This document shows, piece by piece, positions 7,920 to 15,751 of a DNA stretch of 64,000 nt. The position numbers were made by a program, and so were the translations under genes. This DNA comes from Extensimonas sp963708545 (lineage in GTDB: Bacteria; Pseudomonadota; Gammaproteobacteria; Burkholderiales; Burkholderiaceae_C). The stretch is taken from assembly GCA_963708545.1 (NCBI GenBank), contig CAVPUD010000060.1, positions 1-64,000 on the forward strand, written 5' to 3'. The notes under the pieces are model-generated. The model was not told the origin of the DNA. It searched no databases and saw nothing but the letters and a program-made list of their open reading frames with translations. Each line of letters opens with the position of its first letter. The first letter of the stretch is position 1.

Positions 7920-8678
7920 ATGGAATGGATTGCGATGGCGCTCGCCGCCCTGCTCGCGGGTTTTGTCGATGCCATCGTCGGTGGCGGAGGGCTGGTGCTG
8001 CTGCCGGCCCTGTTTGCGGCTTTTCCGCAGGCGGCTGCGGCGACCCTGCTGGGCACGAACAAGGCCACCTCGGTGTGGGGCACGGCCATGGCCACCTGGA
8101 ATTACAGCCGGCGCGTGCCGCTGCGCTGGAGCGCCATGCTGCCCGCCGCGGCAGCCGCGTTCCTGGCGGCGTGGGCTGGAGCCTGGGCTGTCACCTTGAT
8201 CCCCGGAGATACGCTGCGCCGGCTGCTGCCCCTGGTATTGCTCGCCGTGCTGCTCTATACGCTCTCTAAAAAAGAGCTTGGAAGGTCGCATACACCTAGG
8301 TATTCAGGCAAAAATGAGGCTATTTTTGCGAGCCTGATCGGCGCGGGCGTCGGCTTTTACGATGGTTTTTTCGGGCCTGGGACGGGCAGCTTTTTCATCT
8401 TTTTGCTCGTGCGCGTACTCGGGTATGACTTTCTGAACGCCTCGGTGTCGGCCAAGCTGCTCAACTTTGCGAGCAATGTCGCCGCGATCCTGCTGTTTGC
8501 GAGCAAAGGCCACGTGTGGTGGCCACTCGCGCTCACGCTGGGGGCAGCCAACGTGCTGGGCAGCGTGCTGGGCACCCATCTGGCGCTGCGACACGGAGCC
8601 GGCTTCGTGCGCGGTATTTTCATCGCCGTGGTGGGCGTTTTGATTTGCAAGACAGGGTGGGATGCTTTCCTGCGCTGA
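7920..8678 (+). CDS. TauE/SafE family membrane permease (sulfite/sulfonate exporter-like)
   Basis: Inner-membrane protein of 252 residues with about eight helices. The two internal repeats of the family are recognisable: GFVDAIVGGGGLVLLPAL near the N-terminus and GAGVGFYDGFFGPGTGSF in the second half; the DAIVGGGG and DGFFGPGTG loops are the conserved family signatures. Length is normal for the short TauE/SafE group (DUF81). Start is ATG 7920; upstream in-frame codons are less hydrophobic and unlike the family. Transported compound unknown; neighbours give no hint. It runs divergent from amt. Confidence 0.88.
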   Translation: MEWIAMALAALLAGFVDAIVGGGGLVLLPALFAAFPQAAAATLLGTNKATSVWGTAMATWNYSRRVPLRWSAMLPAAAAAFLAAWAGAWAVTLIPGDTLRRLLPLVLLAVLLYTLSKKELGRSHTPRYSGKNEAIFASLIGAGVGFYDGFFGPGTGSFFIFLLVRVLGYDFLNASVSAKLLNFASNVAAILLFASKGHVWWPLALTLGAANVLGSVLGTHLALRHGAGFVRGIFIAVVGVLICKTGWDAFLR

Positions 8679-8770
8679 AAGCCGGGCCTGCGCAGCGACC
8701 GCTGCGATTGCCGCGAGTTTTTGACAGGGCAATTTCAAGTCCGAAGTGCAACACCACCCTATCAGATAAA

Positions 8771-9007
8771 CCTAAATCCGGCAGTTGACCGCTGCATTTT
8801 TGTATGCAACTCTTTGATTTTTCGAATGATTTTTACGTTGCGAGACGCACCCATCGGGTCAGAGCGCTGCGCACCCGATCGCGCCGCCCTCGGGCACGCT
8901 GGCCGCGTTGCAAATCCTCGCCATGGCACCCGCCATGGCTGCGGTTTGCGCCTTGCCAGTGCACCCGATGACGACACGCTCGGGCGCGCTCAACTGCCGG
9001 ATTTAGG
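8771..9007 (+). mobile_element. 237-bp inverted-repeat element, copy A
   Basis: Non-autonomous element with terminal inverted repeats CCTAAATCCGGCAGTTGA (18 bp perfect; 22 bp with one mismatch). Flanks ATAAA and TTAAA agree at 4 of 5 positions, suggesting a 5-bp target duplication with one later change. The interior contains perfect hairpins: ATCGGGT/ACCCGAT and CCATGGC/GCCATGG. No convincing gene: the frames that stay open differ in content from copy to copy only by drift. Copies B (10177), C (41187) and D (49757) share sequence throughout; A and D have the same orientation, B and C the opposite. A CC terminus with 4-5 bp duplications resembles the IS1380 family, but no transposase of that kind is in the window. 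Confidence 0.85.
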
Positions 9008-9020
9008 TTAAATTGCGCAG

Positions 9021-9170
9021 ATGAGCAGCGGATACACACCATTGCAGCCCGAAGAACGCATCACCCTCGCCTCACTGCACCAGCAAGGCCGCAGCCAACG
9101 CTTCATCGCCCAGCTACGCGGGCGCAGCCCCAGCACCATCCGCCGCGAACGGCAGCGCGGGCGCTGGTGA
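9021..9170 (+). pseudogene. IS30-family transposase remnant (N-terminal helix-turn-helix only)
   Basis: A 49-codon frame beginning MSSGYTPLQPEERITLASL and ending SPSTIRRERQRGRW, then TGA. This is the start of the IS30 transposase DNA-binding domain (HTH_38 type, with the typical 'RSPSTI-RE' recognition helix). The remaining ~270 residues, including the DDE catalytic core, are absent; what follows is a different gene scrap. It starts 14 bp after element copy A, so two unrelated insertions have hit the same spot. Confidence 0.75.
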
Positions 9171-9172
9171 GC

Positions 9173-9319
9173 GGCTTTGTCGCACTGCTCAAGGATTCGT
9201 CGCTGGCCTGTGCGATCGGCGTGGTCGAGCGCACCAGCGTGGGCAACCGCATCCAGTCGGCCGCATTCCAGCCCGTTGCTGTCGGCGCAGGCGCTGACAC
9301 CTTGTTTCATGCGCTCTGA
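9173..9319 (+). pseudogene. Amino-acid ABC transporter permease fragment
   Basis: An open stretch of 48 codons reading FVALLKDSSLACAIGVVE followed by RTSVGNRIQSAAFQP. This matches the conserved cytoplasmic EAA-loop neighbourhood and following segment of HisM/GlnP-type permeases (LLKDTSL...GVVELTRAGNRIQ...FQP). The part before it is replaced by the IS30 scrap, and the downstream part decays and stops at 9317-9319, inside the start of the EamA gene. It is a scar of a lost transporter gene, not a functional CDS. Confidence 0.6.
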
Positions 9320-10181
9320 ACGTGGCGGCCTGCTGGCCATGCTGGCCCTGCTGATCGTGACCGTGGTCTGGGGCACGACCTTTCCGGCGATGAAGCTGCT
9401 GTCGGCGCAGCTCGACGCGCTGCAGATCATTTGGTTGCGCTTTGCCATCGCTTCGCTCGTGCTCGCGCCGCTGTGGCACAGCATGCGCGGCCCCGAGCGC
9501 GCGTGGGGCGGCCTGCTCGGGGCCTTGCTGTTCGTCGCGTTTTGGCTGCAGATCGAGGGGCTCGCGCGCACCAGCAGCAACCGCAACGCCTTCGTCACGG
9601 GGCTCAACGTGCTCGGGGTGCCGCTTTTGGCCATGCTGGTGCTGCGGCGCCGCTATGGCTGGCGTCTGTGGGCAGCCTGCGCCCTGGCCGGCGCGGGCAT
9701 GGCACTGATGTTCCACGAGGACGCGCCCTGGAATTTCGGCGACACGCTCACGCTGGTGAGCGCGCTGTTTTATGCGCTCTACGTCCTCGCGCTCGAAGAG
9801 TGCGCGCGCCACACGGCGGCGCAGCCGCTGCGCGCCACGCGCATGGCCACGGTGCAGGCGGGCGTGATGTGCGCTGCCGCGACGGCGTTGCTGCTCGCGC
9901 GCGGCAGCGGCCTGGGCTGGCTTGCGTCGCTCGGGCGCCTCGACGCCACAAGCTGGGGTGCGCTGCTGTATCTCGGGCTTGTCGCCAGCGTGCTCGTCGT
10001 GATTTTGCAAGCCTGGGGGCAGCAGCGCGTCGATGCCGTGCGCAGTGCCATCGTGTACGGGCTCGAGCCGGTGTTCGCCGCGCTCGCCGCGTGGGCGCTG
10101 CTGGGCGAGCGGCTTGGCTGGACGGGCAGCGCGGGCGCGGCGCTGATCGTGGCTGCGCTGGTGCTGAGCCAGTTACCCTAA
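9309..10181 (+). CDS. EamA/DMT-superfamily transporter, 3' end altered by element insertion
   Basis: Inner-membrane drug/metabolite-type transporter with ten predicted helices in two EamA repeats: VVWGTTFPAMKLL in the first, then a second repeat with LVSALFYALYVLALE and SAIVYGLEPVFAALAAW. ATG 9309 begins MRSERGGLLAML and directly precedes the first helix; the frame upstream of it is the ABC-permease scar. Length 290 aa is normal. The stop codon TAA (10179-10181) is supplied by element copy B. Without that insertion the frame would run LSQLQSPPSRKS to a TGA at 10442-10444, so the last eight residues have been replaced by one proline. The affected tail is polar and probably dispensable. Substrate unknown. 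Confidence 0.88.
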   Translation: MRSERGGLLAMLALLIVTVVWGTTFPAMKLLSAQLDALQIIWLRFAIASLVLAPLWHSMRGPERAWGGLLGALLFVAFWLQIEGLARTSSNRNAFVTGLNVLGVPLLAMLVLRRRYGWRLWAACALAGAGMALMFHEDAPWNFGDTLTLVSALFYALYVLALEECARHTAAQPLRATRMATVQAGVMCAAATALLLARGSGLGWLASLGRLDATSWGALLYLGLVASVLVVILQAWGQQRVDAVRSAIVYGLEPVFAALAAWALLGERLGWTGSAGAALIVAALVLSQLP

Positions 10182-10413
10182 ATCCGGCAGTTGAGCGCGC
10201 CCGAGCGTGTCGTCATCGGGTGCACTGGCAAGGCGCAAACCGCAGCCATGGCGGGTGCCATGGCGAGGATTTGCAACGCGGCCAGCGTGCCCGAGGGCGG
10301 CGCGATCGGGTGCGCAGTGCTCTGACCCGATGGGGGCTTTTCGCAGAGTGAAAAATCATCGGAAAAATCAAAGAGTTGCATACAAAATGCAGCGGTCAAT
10401 TGCCGGATTTAGG
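10177..10413 (-). mobile_element. 237-bp inverted-repeat element, copy B
   Basis: Same element as at 8771-9007 in inverted orientation. A perfect 5-bp target duplication GTTAC flanks it (10172-10176 and 10414-10418). Removing the element and one GTTAC restores an EamA reading frame ending 2 bp before the mrdA stop codon, which confirms the ends of the element. The insertion lies between two convergent genes and may have changed termination there. Confidence 0.9.
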
Positions 10414-10446
10414 GTTACAGTCGCCGCCCTCGCGCAAGTCCTGATC

Positions 10447-12501
10447 TCAGGGCGCTTGTTGCACAGCGGCCGGCAGCGGCACTTCGGCCGCCTGCCTTGG
10501 CTTGCCGATGGGCGCGGTGGCCTTGCCGCTGCGCACGGCGGCGATGTCTTCCTCGCTCGGGTACTCGCCCAACAACCAGTAGTCGAACACGCGCCGCGCG
10601 ATCGGCGCGGCTGCACTTGCGCCCCAGCCGGCGTTTTCGACGATCACCGCGAGCGCGATGCGCGGCGCCTCGGCCGGGGCGAAGGCAATGTAGAGCGCAT
10701 GGTCGCGCTGGCGCTCTTGCAGTTTGCTGGCGTTGTATTTTTCCTTCTGCCCTATGGTCACGGCCTGTGCCGTGCCGGTCTTGCCTGCCGAGAGGTAGCG
10801 CGCGCCGGCAAAGGCCCGCGCGGCGGTGCCCTGCTGCGTCACGCCGACCATGGCGCGATGCACCACCTCGACGTTTTCAGGCTTGAAGCCCAGGTTCACG
10901 CCGGGCTCGCTCGGCAGCGCCTGGCGCGCGTGCGTGACCGGATCGAGCGTGGCCAGCCCCAAGTGCGGGCGGTGGCGCACCCCGCCGTTGGCCAGCGTGG
11001 CCGTGGCCTGGGCGAGCTGCAAGATGGTGAAGTTGTTGTAACCCTGGCCTATGCCCAGCGAAATGGTTTCGCCCGCGTACCAGACCTTTTGTTCGGGGCG
11101 GCGGTAGTTGGCGCGCTTCCAGGCCTGGCTGGGCAGCACGCCGCGCACTTCGCCGGCGAGGTCTATGCCGGTGATCTGCCCGAAACCCAGCGGCGCCATG
11201 AAGTCGTGGATGGCGTCCACGCCCAGGTCATTCGCCAAGGCGTAGTAATACACATTGCTCGACTGCACGATGCTGCGGTGCATATCCACCACGCCCAGGC
11301 CGCCGTCTTCGTGGCTGCGGAAGGTGTGGCCGCCGAAGGTCCATGTGCCGCGATCGACGATGGTGCCGCGCGGCGTGCGTTTGCCCAGCTCGAGCGCGGC
11401 CAGCGCCATGAAGGGCTTGTAGGTCGAGCCCGGCGGGTAGGTGCCGCGCAGGGCGCGGTTGAGCAGGGGTTTGTCGAGCGATTCGTTGAGCGCCGTCCAG
11501 CTCTCCACGTCTATGCCTTCGACGAACAGGTTCGGGTCGAACGTGGGTTTGGAGACGAGCGCGAGCACTTCGCCCGTGCGCGGGTCCAAGGCCACGAGCG
11601 CGCCGCGCCGCTCGCCGAACAGGTCTTCGACCATGCGTTGCAGCTTGACGTCGAGCGCGAGCACCACGTTGCTGCCGGGCGTGGCCGGGCGGCTCGCGAG
11701 CTTGCGCACGGCCCGTCCGCCTGCGGACGTTTCCATGAGCTCCACGCCCGTGGTGCCGTGCAGCAGTGCTTCGTAGCTTTGTTCTATGCCCAGCTTGCCT
11801 ATGTATTCGGTGCCGCGGTAGTTGGCCTCATCGTCCGAGTCCTGGATGCGTTCCTTTTCCGCCTGGTTGATGCGGCCTATGTAGCCTATGGCGTGGCTCG
11901 CGGTGTCGCCCTGGGGGTAATTGCGAAAGAGCCGCGCCTTCACGTCCACGCCCGGAAAGCGAAAGCGCTGCGCCGCAAAGCGCGCCACTTCTTCGTCCGT
12001 GAGGCGCGTGCGTATGGGCAGCGACTCGAAGTTGCGCGATTCTTCGAGCAGGCGCTCGAAGCGCCGGCGCTCGCGCGGCTGGATATCGACCACCTGCGCG
12101 AGCGCGTCCAGCGTGGCTTCGAGCTCGGGCACTTTGGAGGGCGTGATCTCCAGCGTGTACGCGGCGTAGCTGCTCGCGAGCACCACGCCGTTGCGGTCCA
12201 GGATCAAACCGCGGCTGGGCACGATGGGCACCACCGCCGTGCGGTTGCTCTCGGCCTGCGCGGCCAGGTCTTCGTGGCGTACCACCTGCAGATACACCAG
12301 CCGCGCGAGCACCAGGCCAAACGCCAGCAGCACCACGGCACCCATGACGAGCACGCGCAGGCGAAAGTCCGCCGTGTCGGCCTGCACGTTGCGCAGCTCC
12401 GCGATGGATGTGATCTCTTCGCCCGGCCATGGCGCATCGCTGCCCTGCAAGCGCTTGCGCAGGCGCAGTGCGGTCTGGCGAAGGCGCGCAAACCTCGGCA
12501 T
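10447..12501 (-). CDS. mrdA: Penicillin-binding protein 2, elongasome transpeptidase
   Basis: Class B PBP that cross-links peptidoglycan during rod elongation with RodA and the MreBCD complex. 684 residues: short cytoplasmic N-terminus, one membrane anchor (VLVMGAVVLLAFGLVLARLVYL), a pedestal domain, then the transpeptidase domain with PPGSTYKPF (active serine and lysine), SSNVYYY (SxN) and AGKTGTAQ (KTG). The frame is open further upstream across mreD, but ATG 12501 sits two bases after the mreD stop and gives the family's N-terminus. Last gene of mreB-mreC-mreD-mrdA in view; rodA, which usually follows, is not here. Confidence 0.96.
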   Translation of the reverse strand: MPRFARLRQTALRLRKRLQGSDAPWPGEEITSIAELRNVQADTADFRLRVLVMGAVVLLAFGLVLARLVYLQVVRHEDLAAQAESNRTAVVPIVPSRGLILDRNGVVLASSYAAYTLEITPSKVPELEATLDALAQVVDIQPRERRRFERLLEESRNFESLPIRTRLTDEEVARFAAQRFRFPGVDVKARLFRNYPQGDTASHAIGYIGRINQAEKERIQDSDDEANYRGTEYIGKLGIEQSYEALLHGTTGVELMETSAGGRAVRKLASRPATPGSNVVLALDVKLQRMVEDLFGERRGALVALDPRTGEVLALVSKPTFDPNLFVEGIDVESWTALNESLDKPLLNRALRGTYPPGSTYKPFMALAALELGKRTPRGTIVDRGTWTFGGHTFRSHEDGGLGVVDMHRSIVQSSNVYYYALANDLGVDAIHDFMAPLGFGQITGIDLAGEVRGVLPSQAWKRANYRRPEQKVWYAGETISLGIGQGYNNFTILQLAQATATLANGGVRHRPHLGLATLDPVTHARQALPSEPGVNLGFKPENVEVVHRAMVGVTQQGTAARAFAGARYLSAGKTGTAQAVTIGQKEKYNASKLQERQRDHALYIAFAPAEAPRIALAVIVENAGWGASAAAPIARRVFDYWLLGEYPSEEDIAAVRSGKATAPIGKPRQAAEVPLPAAVQQAP

Positions 12502-12503
12502 GG

Positions 12504-13022
12504 TCACAAGGGGCGGTTTTCGTCGCGCTCGAGCGGGCGGCGCTGGGGGGCCAGCAAGACCCAGCTCGCCAGCGGCCACAGCAGGGTTTCGAGCAAGGGC
12601 GCAACGACACTGGCCAGCCCTGGGAACACACCACCCCAGGCGAGCCCCACGGCCAGCGCTATGGCGTGCGCGAGCAGCAGCAGCGGCAGCACGTGCAAGG
12701 CCTGCGCCCAGGAACTGAACCACGCGAGCCGCCGCTGCAGCGCCGCCGCGCCGCAGGCGAGCACGGTGTAGGCGAGCGCATGCTGGCCGAGCAGGCTGGA
12801 GGCTTGCACGTCCATGCACAGGCCCAGCACGAAGGCCGTGCCCATGCCCACGCGCTGCGGCTGGTGCACGCACCAGAAAGCGAGCAGCAGCATGAGGAAG
12901 TCCGGCAGCCAGACCACGCGCCCGAGCGGCAGCATGTTCAGCGCCAGGCCGGCGACCAGGCTCGCGGCGATGAAAAAAGGGTTGGCTGGCAGCAGCAGCG
13001 GCTGCCCGCGCGGCATGATCAT
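12504..13022 (-). CDS. mreD: Rod-shape determining membrane protein MreD
   Basis: Integral inner-membrane component of the elongasome, 172 residues with five or so helices. The conserved LPDFLMLLLAFWCVHQP and GLCMDV motifs of MreD are present. The start ATG (13022) overlaps the mreC stop codon as ATGA, indicating translational coupling; a second ATG two codons later is possible. The tail RRPLERDENRPL is cytoplasmic. Confidence 0.92.
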   Translation of the reverse strand: MIMPRGQPLLLPANPFFIAASLVAGLALNMLPLGRVVWLPDFLMLLLAFWCVHQPQRVGMGTAFVLGLCMDVQASSLLGQHALAYTVLACGAAALQRRLAWFSSWAQALHVLPLLLLAHAIALAVGLAWGGVFPGLASVVAPLLETLLWPLASWVLLAPQRRPLERDENRPL

Positions 13023-13969
13023 GGTGCGCGCCCTCCCTTGCCTTCGCTCTTGGCCTGCTTCTTTGCGGCAGGCGCTTCGTGGGCCGGGGCCGGCGGTGGC
13101 TCCGGCAGTCGCGCGGCGAGCGGCTGCAGCACGAGCACGTGGCGTGCGCCCTGCACCTGGGCGAGCGGCGCGCAGATGACGCGCGCAAAGGTCGAGTCGG
13201 CACGGCGCTCCACGCGCAGCACCCGGGCCACGGGCTGGCCCGGCGGATAGACGCCATCGACGCCACTGGTGCTGAGCAGGTCGCCTTCGCGGATGTCGGC
13301 GCTGCTGGGCACGAAGCGCAGTTCCAGACTGCCAGTGCGGCCTGCCACAGGATCACCAAAGACTACGCCGCGCACTCCGGTGCGCATGTTCTGTACGGGC
13401 GTCGCCTGCTCGCGGTCGATCAGCAGCGTGACTTCGCTCACGAGCGGCAGCACGCGCGTCACCTGGCCGAGTACGCCCGCGGCATCGATGACGGGCGATC
13501 CCGCCACCATGCCCGCAGCCTGGCCTCGGTCTATGACCACGCGGCGGCTGAACGGGTCGGCCGCGTCGTAGATCACCTCTGCCGCCTGGGAGGGGGTGGC
13601 GATGCGCGGCTTCAATTGCAGCAGCTGGCGCAGCTGCTGGTTTTCCTGCAGCAGCAAGTCCGCCTGGTGCGCGCGCTGCGCGAGCTGCAGCATCTGGGCC
13701 CGCGCGGCCCGGGCGTCGGCCTCGGCCTGGTGCAGCGACCGGAAGTAGTCCAGCCCCTGGTGTGCGAACTCCACGGGCTGGCGCATCAGCCATTGCGCGG
13801 GGTAGAGCACTGTGGCCACGGCCTGGCGCAGCGGGTCCACGAGATGAAAGCGCGCGTCGGCCACCATCAGGAACAGCGCCAACGCAGCGTACAGCGCCAG
13901 TTGCGACAGCGGCGACGGCCCCTGCTTGAAGAGCGAGGGCGCACTGCGCTCCAAGGTTGCGGGCGGCAT
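13019..13969 (-). CDS. mreC: Rod-shape determining protein MreC
   Basis: Periplasmic scaffold of the elongasome anchored by one N-terminal helix (LALYAALALFLMVADARF). 316 residues: a coiled-coil segment (Gln/Ala-rich, around residues 75-110) precedes the paired beta-barrel MreC domain, with GSPVIDAAGVLGQV and the REGDLLSTSGVDGVYPPG motif. The C-terminus is an Ala/Pro/Lys-rich tail. It lies between mreB (127 bp) and mreD (ATGA overlap). Confidence 0.94.
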   Translation of the reverse strand: MPPATLERSAPSLFKQGPSPLSQLALYAALALFLMVADARFHLVDPLRQAVATVLYPAQWLMRQPVEFAHQGLDYFRSLHQAEADARAARAQMLQLAQRAHQADLLLQENQQLRQLLQLKPRIATPSQAAEVIYDAADPFSRRVVIDRGQAAGMVAGSPVIDAAGVLGQVTRVLPLVSEVTLLIDREQATPVQNMRTGVRGVVFGDPVAGRTGSLELRFVPSSADIREGDLLSTSGVDGVYPPGQPVARVLRVERRADSTFARVICAPLAQVQGARHVLVLQPLAARLPEPPPAPAHEAPAAKKQAKSEGKGGRAP

Positions 13970-14096
13970 GGGGCGGTTTCAGAAGGAGGCGATCAGAGCG
14001 CAGCCGACGGCAAGGTGTGATGCTGGTATCCGTGCAGGGGCCACAAGCGCGCGCCTTGGCATCCGCAGGGCATGATCGCGCGGCGCCCCAAACGCT

Positions 14097-15140
14097 TCAT
14101 TCGCTCGTGAAAATGCTGCCGAGGCGATCCATGCGCTCGAGCGCGATGCCACAGCCGCGCACCACGCAGGTCAGCGGGTCTTCGGCCACGAGCACAGGCA
14201 GGCCGGTTTCTTCGGCGAGCAGGCGGTCGAGGTCGCGCAGCAGCGCGCCGCCGCCCGTGAGCATCATGCCGCGCTCGGCGATGTCCGCGCCGAGCTCGGG
14301 CGGCGTCTGCTCGAGCGCGTTCTTGACGGCCGAGACGATCTGGTTGAGCGGGTCGGTGAGCGCCTCGAGCACCTCGTTGCTCGAAATGGTGAAGCTGCGC
14401 GGCACGCCCTCGCTGAGGTTGCGCCCCTTGACTTCCATCTCGCGCACTTCCGAGCCCGGGAAAGCCGAGCCTATGGTCTTTTTGATGAGTTCGGCCGTGG
14501 GCTCGCCGATCAGCATGCCGTAGTTGCGGCGGATGTAGTTGATGATGGCCTCGTCGAACTTGTCGCCGCCCACGCGCACGCTGCCTTTGTAAACCATGCC
14601 GCCGAGCGAGATCACGCCGACTTCGGTCGTGCCGCCGCCGATATCGACGACCATCGAGCCCGAAGCCTCGCTCACAGGCAGCCCCGCTCCTATGCCCGCG
14701 GCCATGGGCTCTTCGATCAGATAGACCGCCGTCGCGCCGGCGGCCTCGGCCGCGTCCTTGATCGCGCGGCGCTCGACCTGCGTGGAGCCGCAGGGCACGC
14801 AGATGATGATGCGCGGGCTCGGGGTGAGCAGGGTGCGCGGGTGCACCATCTTGATGAACTGCTTGATCATCTGCTCGGTGATCACGAAGTCGGCAATCAC
14901 GCCGTCCTTCATCGGGCGGATGGCCTCGATGTTGCCGGGCACCTTGCCCAGCATGGCTTTGGCTTCGCGGCCCACGGCCTGGATGACTTTCTTGCCGTGC
15001 GGGCCGCCTTCGTGGCGGATCGCGACGACCGAGGGCTCGTCGAGCACGATGCCCTTGTCGCGCGCAAAAATCAGGGTGTTGGCCGTGCCAAGATCAATGG
15101 CCAGGTCGGTCGAGAAATACCGACGGAAAGCTCCGAACAT
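14097..15140 (-). CDS. mreB: Actin-like cell-shape protein MreB
   Basis: Membrane-associated bacterial actin that positions wall synthesis. 347 residues, normal length. The phosphate-1 loop IDLGTANTL, the VDIGGGTTEVGV phosphate-2 loop and the LTGGGALLRDLD adenosine motif are all present; the N-terminus MFGAFRRYFS contains the hydrophobic membrane-binding patch. First gene of the mre operon and divergent from gatC across a 303-bp gap. Confidence 0.97.
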   Translation of the reverse strand: MFGAFRRYFSTDLAIDLGTANTLIFARDKGIVLDEPSVVAIRHEGGPHGKKVIQAVGREAKAMLGKVPGNIEAIRPMKDGVIADFVITEQMIKQFIKMVHPRTLLTPSPRIIICVPCGSTQVERRAIKDAAEAAGATAVYLIEEPMAAGIGAGLPVSEASGSMVVDIGGGTTEVGVISLGGMVYKGSVRVGGDKFDEAIINYIRRNYGMLIGEPTAELIKKTIGSAFPGSEVREMEVKGRNLSEGVPRSFTISSNEVLEALTDPLNQIVSAVKNALEQTPPELGADIAERGMMLTGGGALLRDLDRLLAEETGLPVLVAEDPLTCVVRGCGIALERMDRLGSIFTSE

Positions 15141-15212
15141 TCAAAATCCTCTGGGGCACGGCATGCACGTGCGGCCTGCCAGTGCCGGGTTGGTGGGGTC
15201 AAAAGTTTTCAC

Positions 15213-15289
15213 GACTTACGCAAATCGGGGTGAGGCAAGGCGTTCGACCCATGGCAAAACACCTCGTTGCATCCTTGTTTGCGTAAGTC
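15213..15289. repeat. 77-bp inverted-repeat element between mreB and gatC
   Basis: Perfect 12-bp inverted repeats GACTTACGCAAA (15213-15224) and TTTGCGTAAGTC (15278-15289) bound a 53-bp interior without coding sequence. The ends resemble transposon termini, but I see no target duplication and no second copy in the window. The rest of the 303-bp gap holds the dyad at 15329-15358 and presumably the promoters of both operons, none of which I can place with confidence. Confidence 0.5.
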
Positions 15290-15328
15290 CAGGTTTTGCT
15301 TTTTTCGCACAATGACCGGCAGGAGGGA

Positions 15329-15358
15329 GGGTATTGCGGCAAAGCCGGGATAATACCC
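15329..15358. promoter_or_regulatory. Dyad-symmetric sequence in the mreB-gatC gap
   Basis: GGGTATT (15329-15335) and AATACCC (15352-15358) are perfect inverted repeats with an inner CGGC-AAA-GCCG stem. It could be an operator or a 5'-UTR hairpin of gatC, about 85 bp before its start. No known binding protein suggested. Confidence 0.3.
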
Positions 15359-15443
15359 GATCGCCCCCGCGCGGGCCCTCTTGCGGCCCCGTGCGCAGCA
15401 CAGTTTTACATCTGTGGCAGCACCCACTTTCACCCTTGTTTTT

Positions 15444-15743
15444 ATGGCACTGACACCCCAGGACATCGAGCGCATCGCGCACCTGGCGCGGCTCGCGCTC
15501 AGCCCCGCCGAAGCCGGGCGCATGCACGCGCAGCTCAACGGCTTTTTTGCCATCGTCGAGCAGATGCGCGCCGTCGATACCAGCGGCCTCACGCCGCTGC
15601 CACACCCCGTGGCCACCGTGCAGCCCGTGGCCCTGCGGCTGCGCGAGGACGTGGCGAGCGAGCCGAATCAGCGTGAGCGCAACCAGCGCAGTGCCCCGGC
15701 CGTGGAGCGCGGCCTGTACCTCGTGCCCAAAGTCATCGAGTGA
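15444..15743 (+). CDS. gatC: Asp/Glu-tRNA amidotransferase subunit C
   Basis: Small subunit (99 aa) that stabilises the GatCAB complex, which converts Glu-tRNA(Gln) and Asp-tRNA(Asn) to the amidated forms. It begins with the family's ALTPQDIERIAHLARLAL helix and ends with the conserved ERGLYLVPKVIE. Start at ATG 15444; the frame is open 21 codons further up but those are not GatC-like. First gene of gatCAB; gatA begins 8 bp after its stop. Confidence 0.95.
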   Translation: MALTPQDIERIAHLARLALSPAEAGRMHAQLNGFFAIVEQMRAVDTSGLTPLPHPVATVQPVALRLREDVASEPNQRERNQRSAPAVERGLYLVPKVIE

Positions 15744-15751
15744 GGCCGCGC

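Noticed and set aside
8255..8335. Possible dispersed-repeat insertion inside the TauE/SafE gene
   Set aside because: The segment is AT-richer, but its codons (SKKELGRSHTPRYSGKNEA) run in frame into the conserved second half and show no clear match to the intergenic repeat.
8762..8977. Conserved ORF inside the 237-bp element (about 70 codons on the minus strand, also in copies B and D)
   Set aside because: High-GC DNA leaves long open frames by chance; the frame has no ribosome-binding site, uses terminal-repeat sequence as coding end and has no recognisable domain.
8771..10413. Composite transposon formed by inverted element copies A and B carrying the EamA gene
   Set aside because: Each copy has its own, different 5-bp target duplication, and the outer flanks (ATAAA left of A, GTTAC right of B) do not match. 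The sequence after B continues the original EamA frame, so the gene was there before B inserted.
12502..13359. Upstream extension of the PBP2 reading frame to 970 residues
   Set aside because: The frame is open across mreD and part of mreC in another phase, but the extension is Arg/Ala-rich noise; MreD and MreC have clear homology in their own frames.
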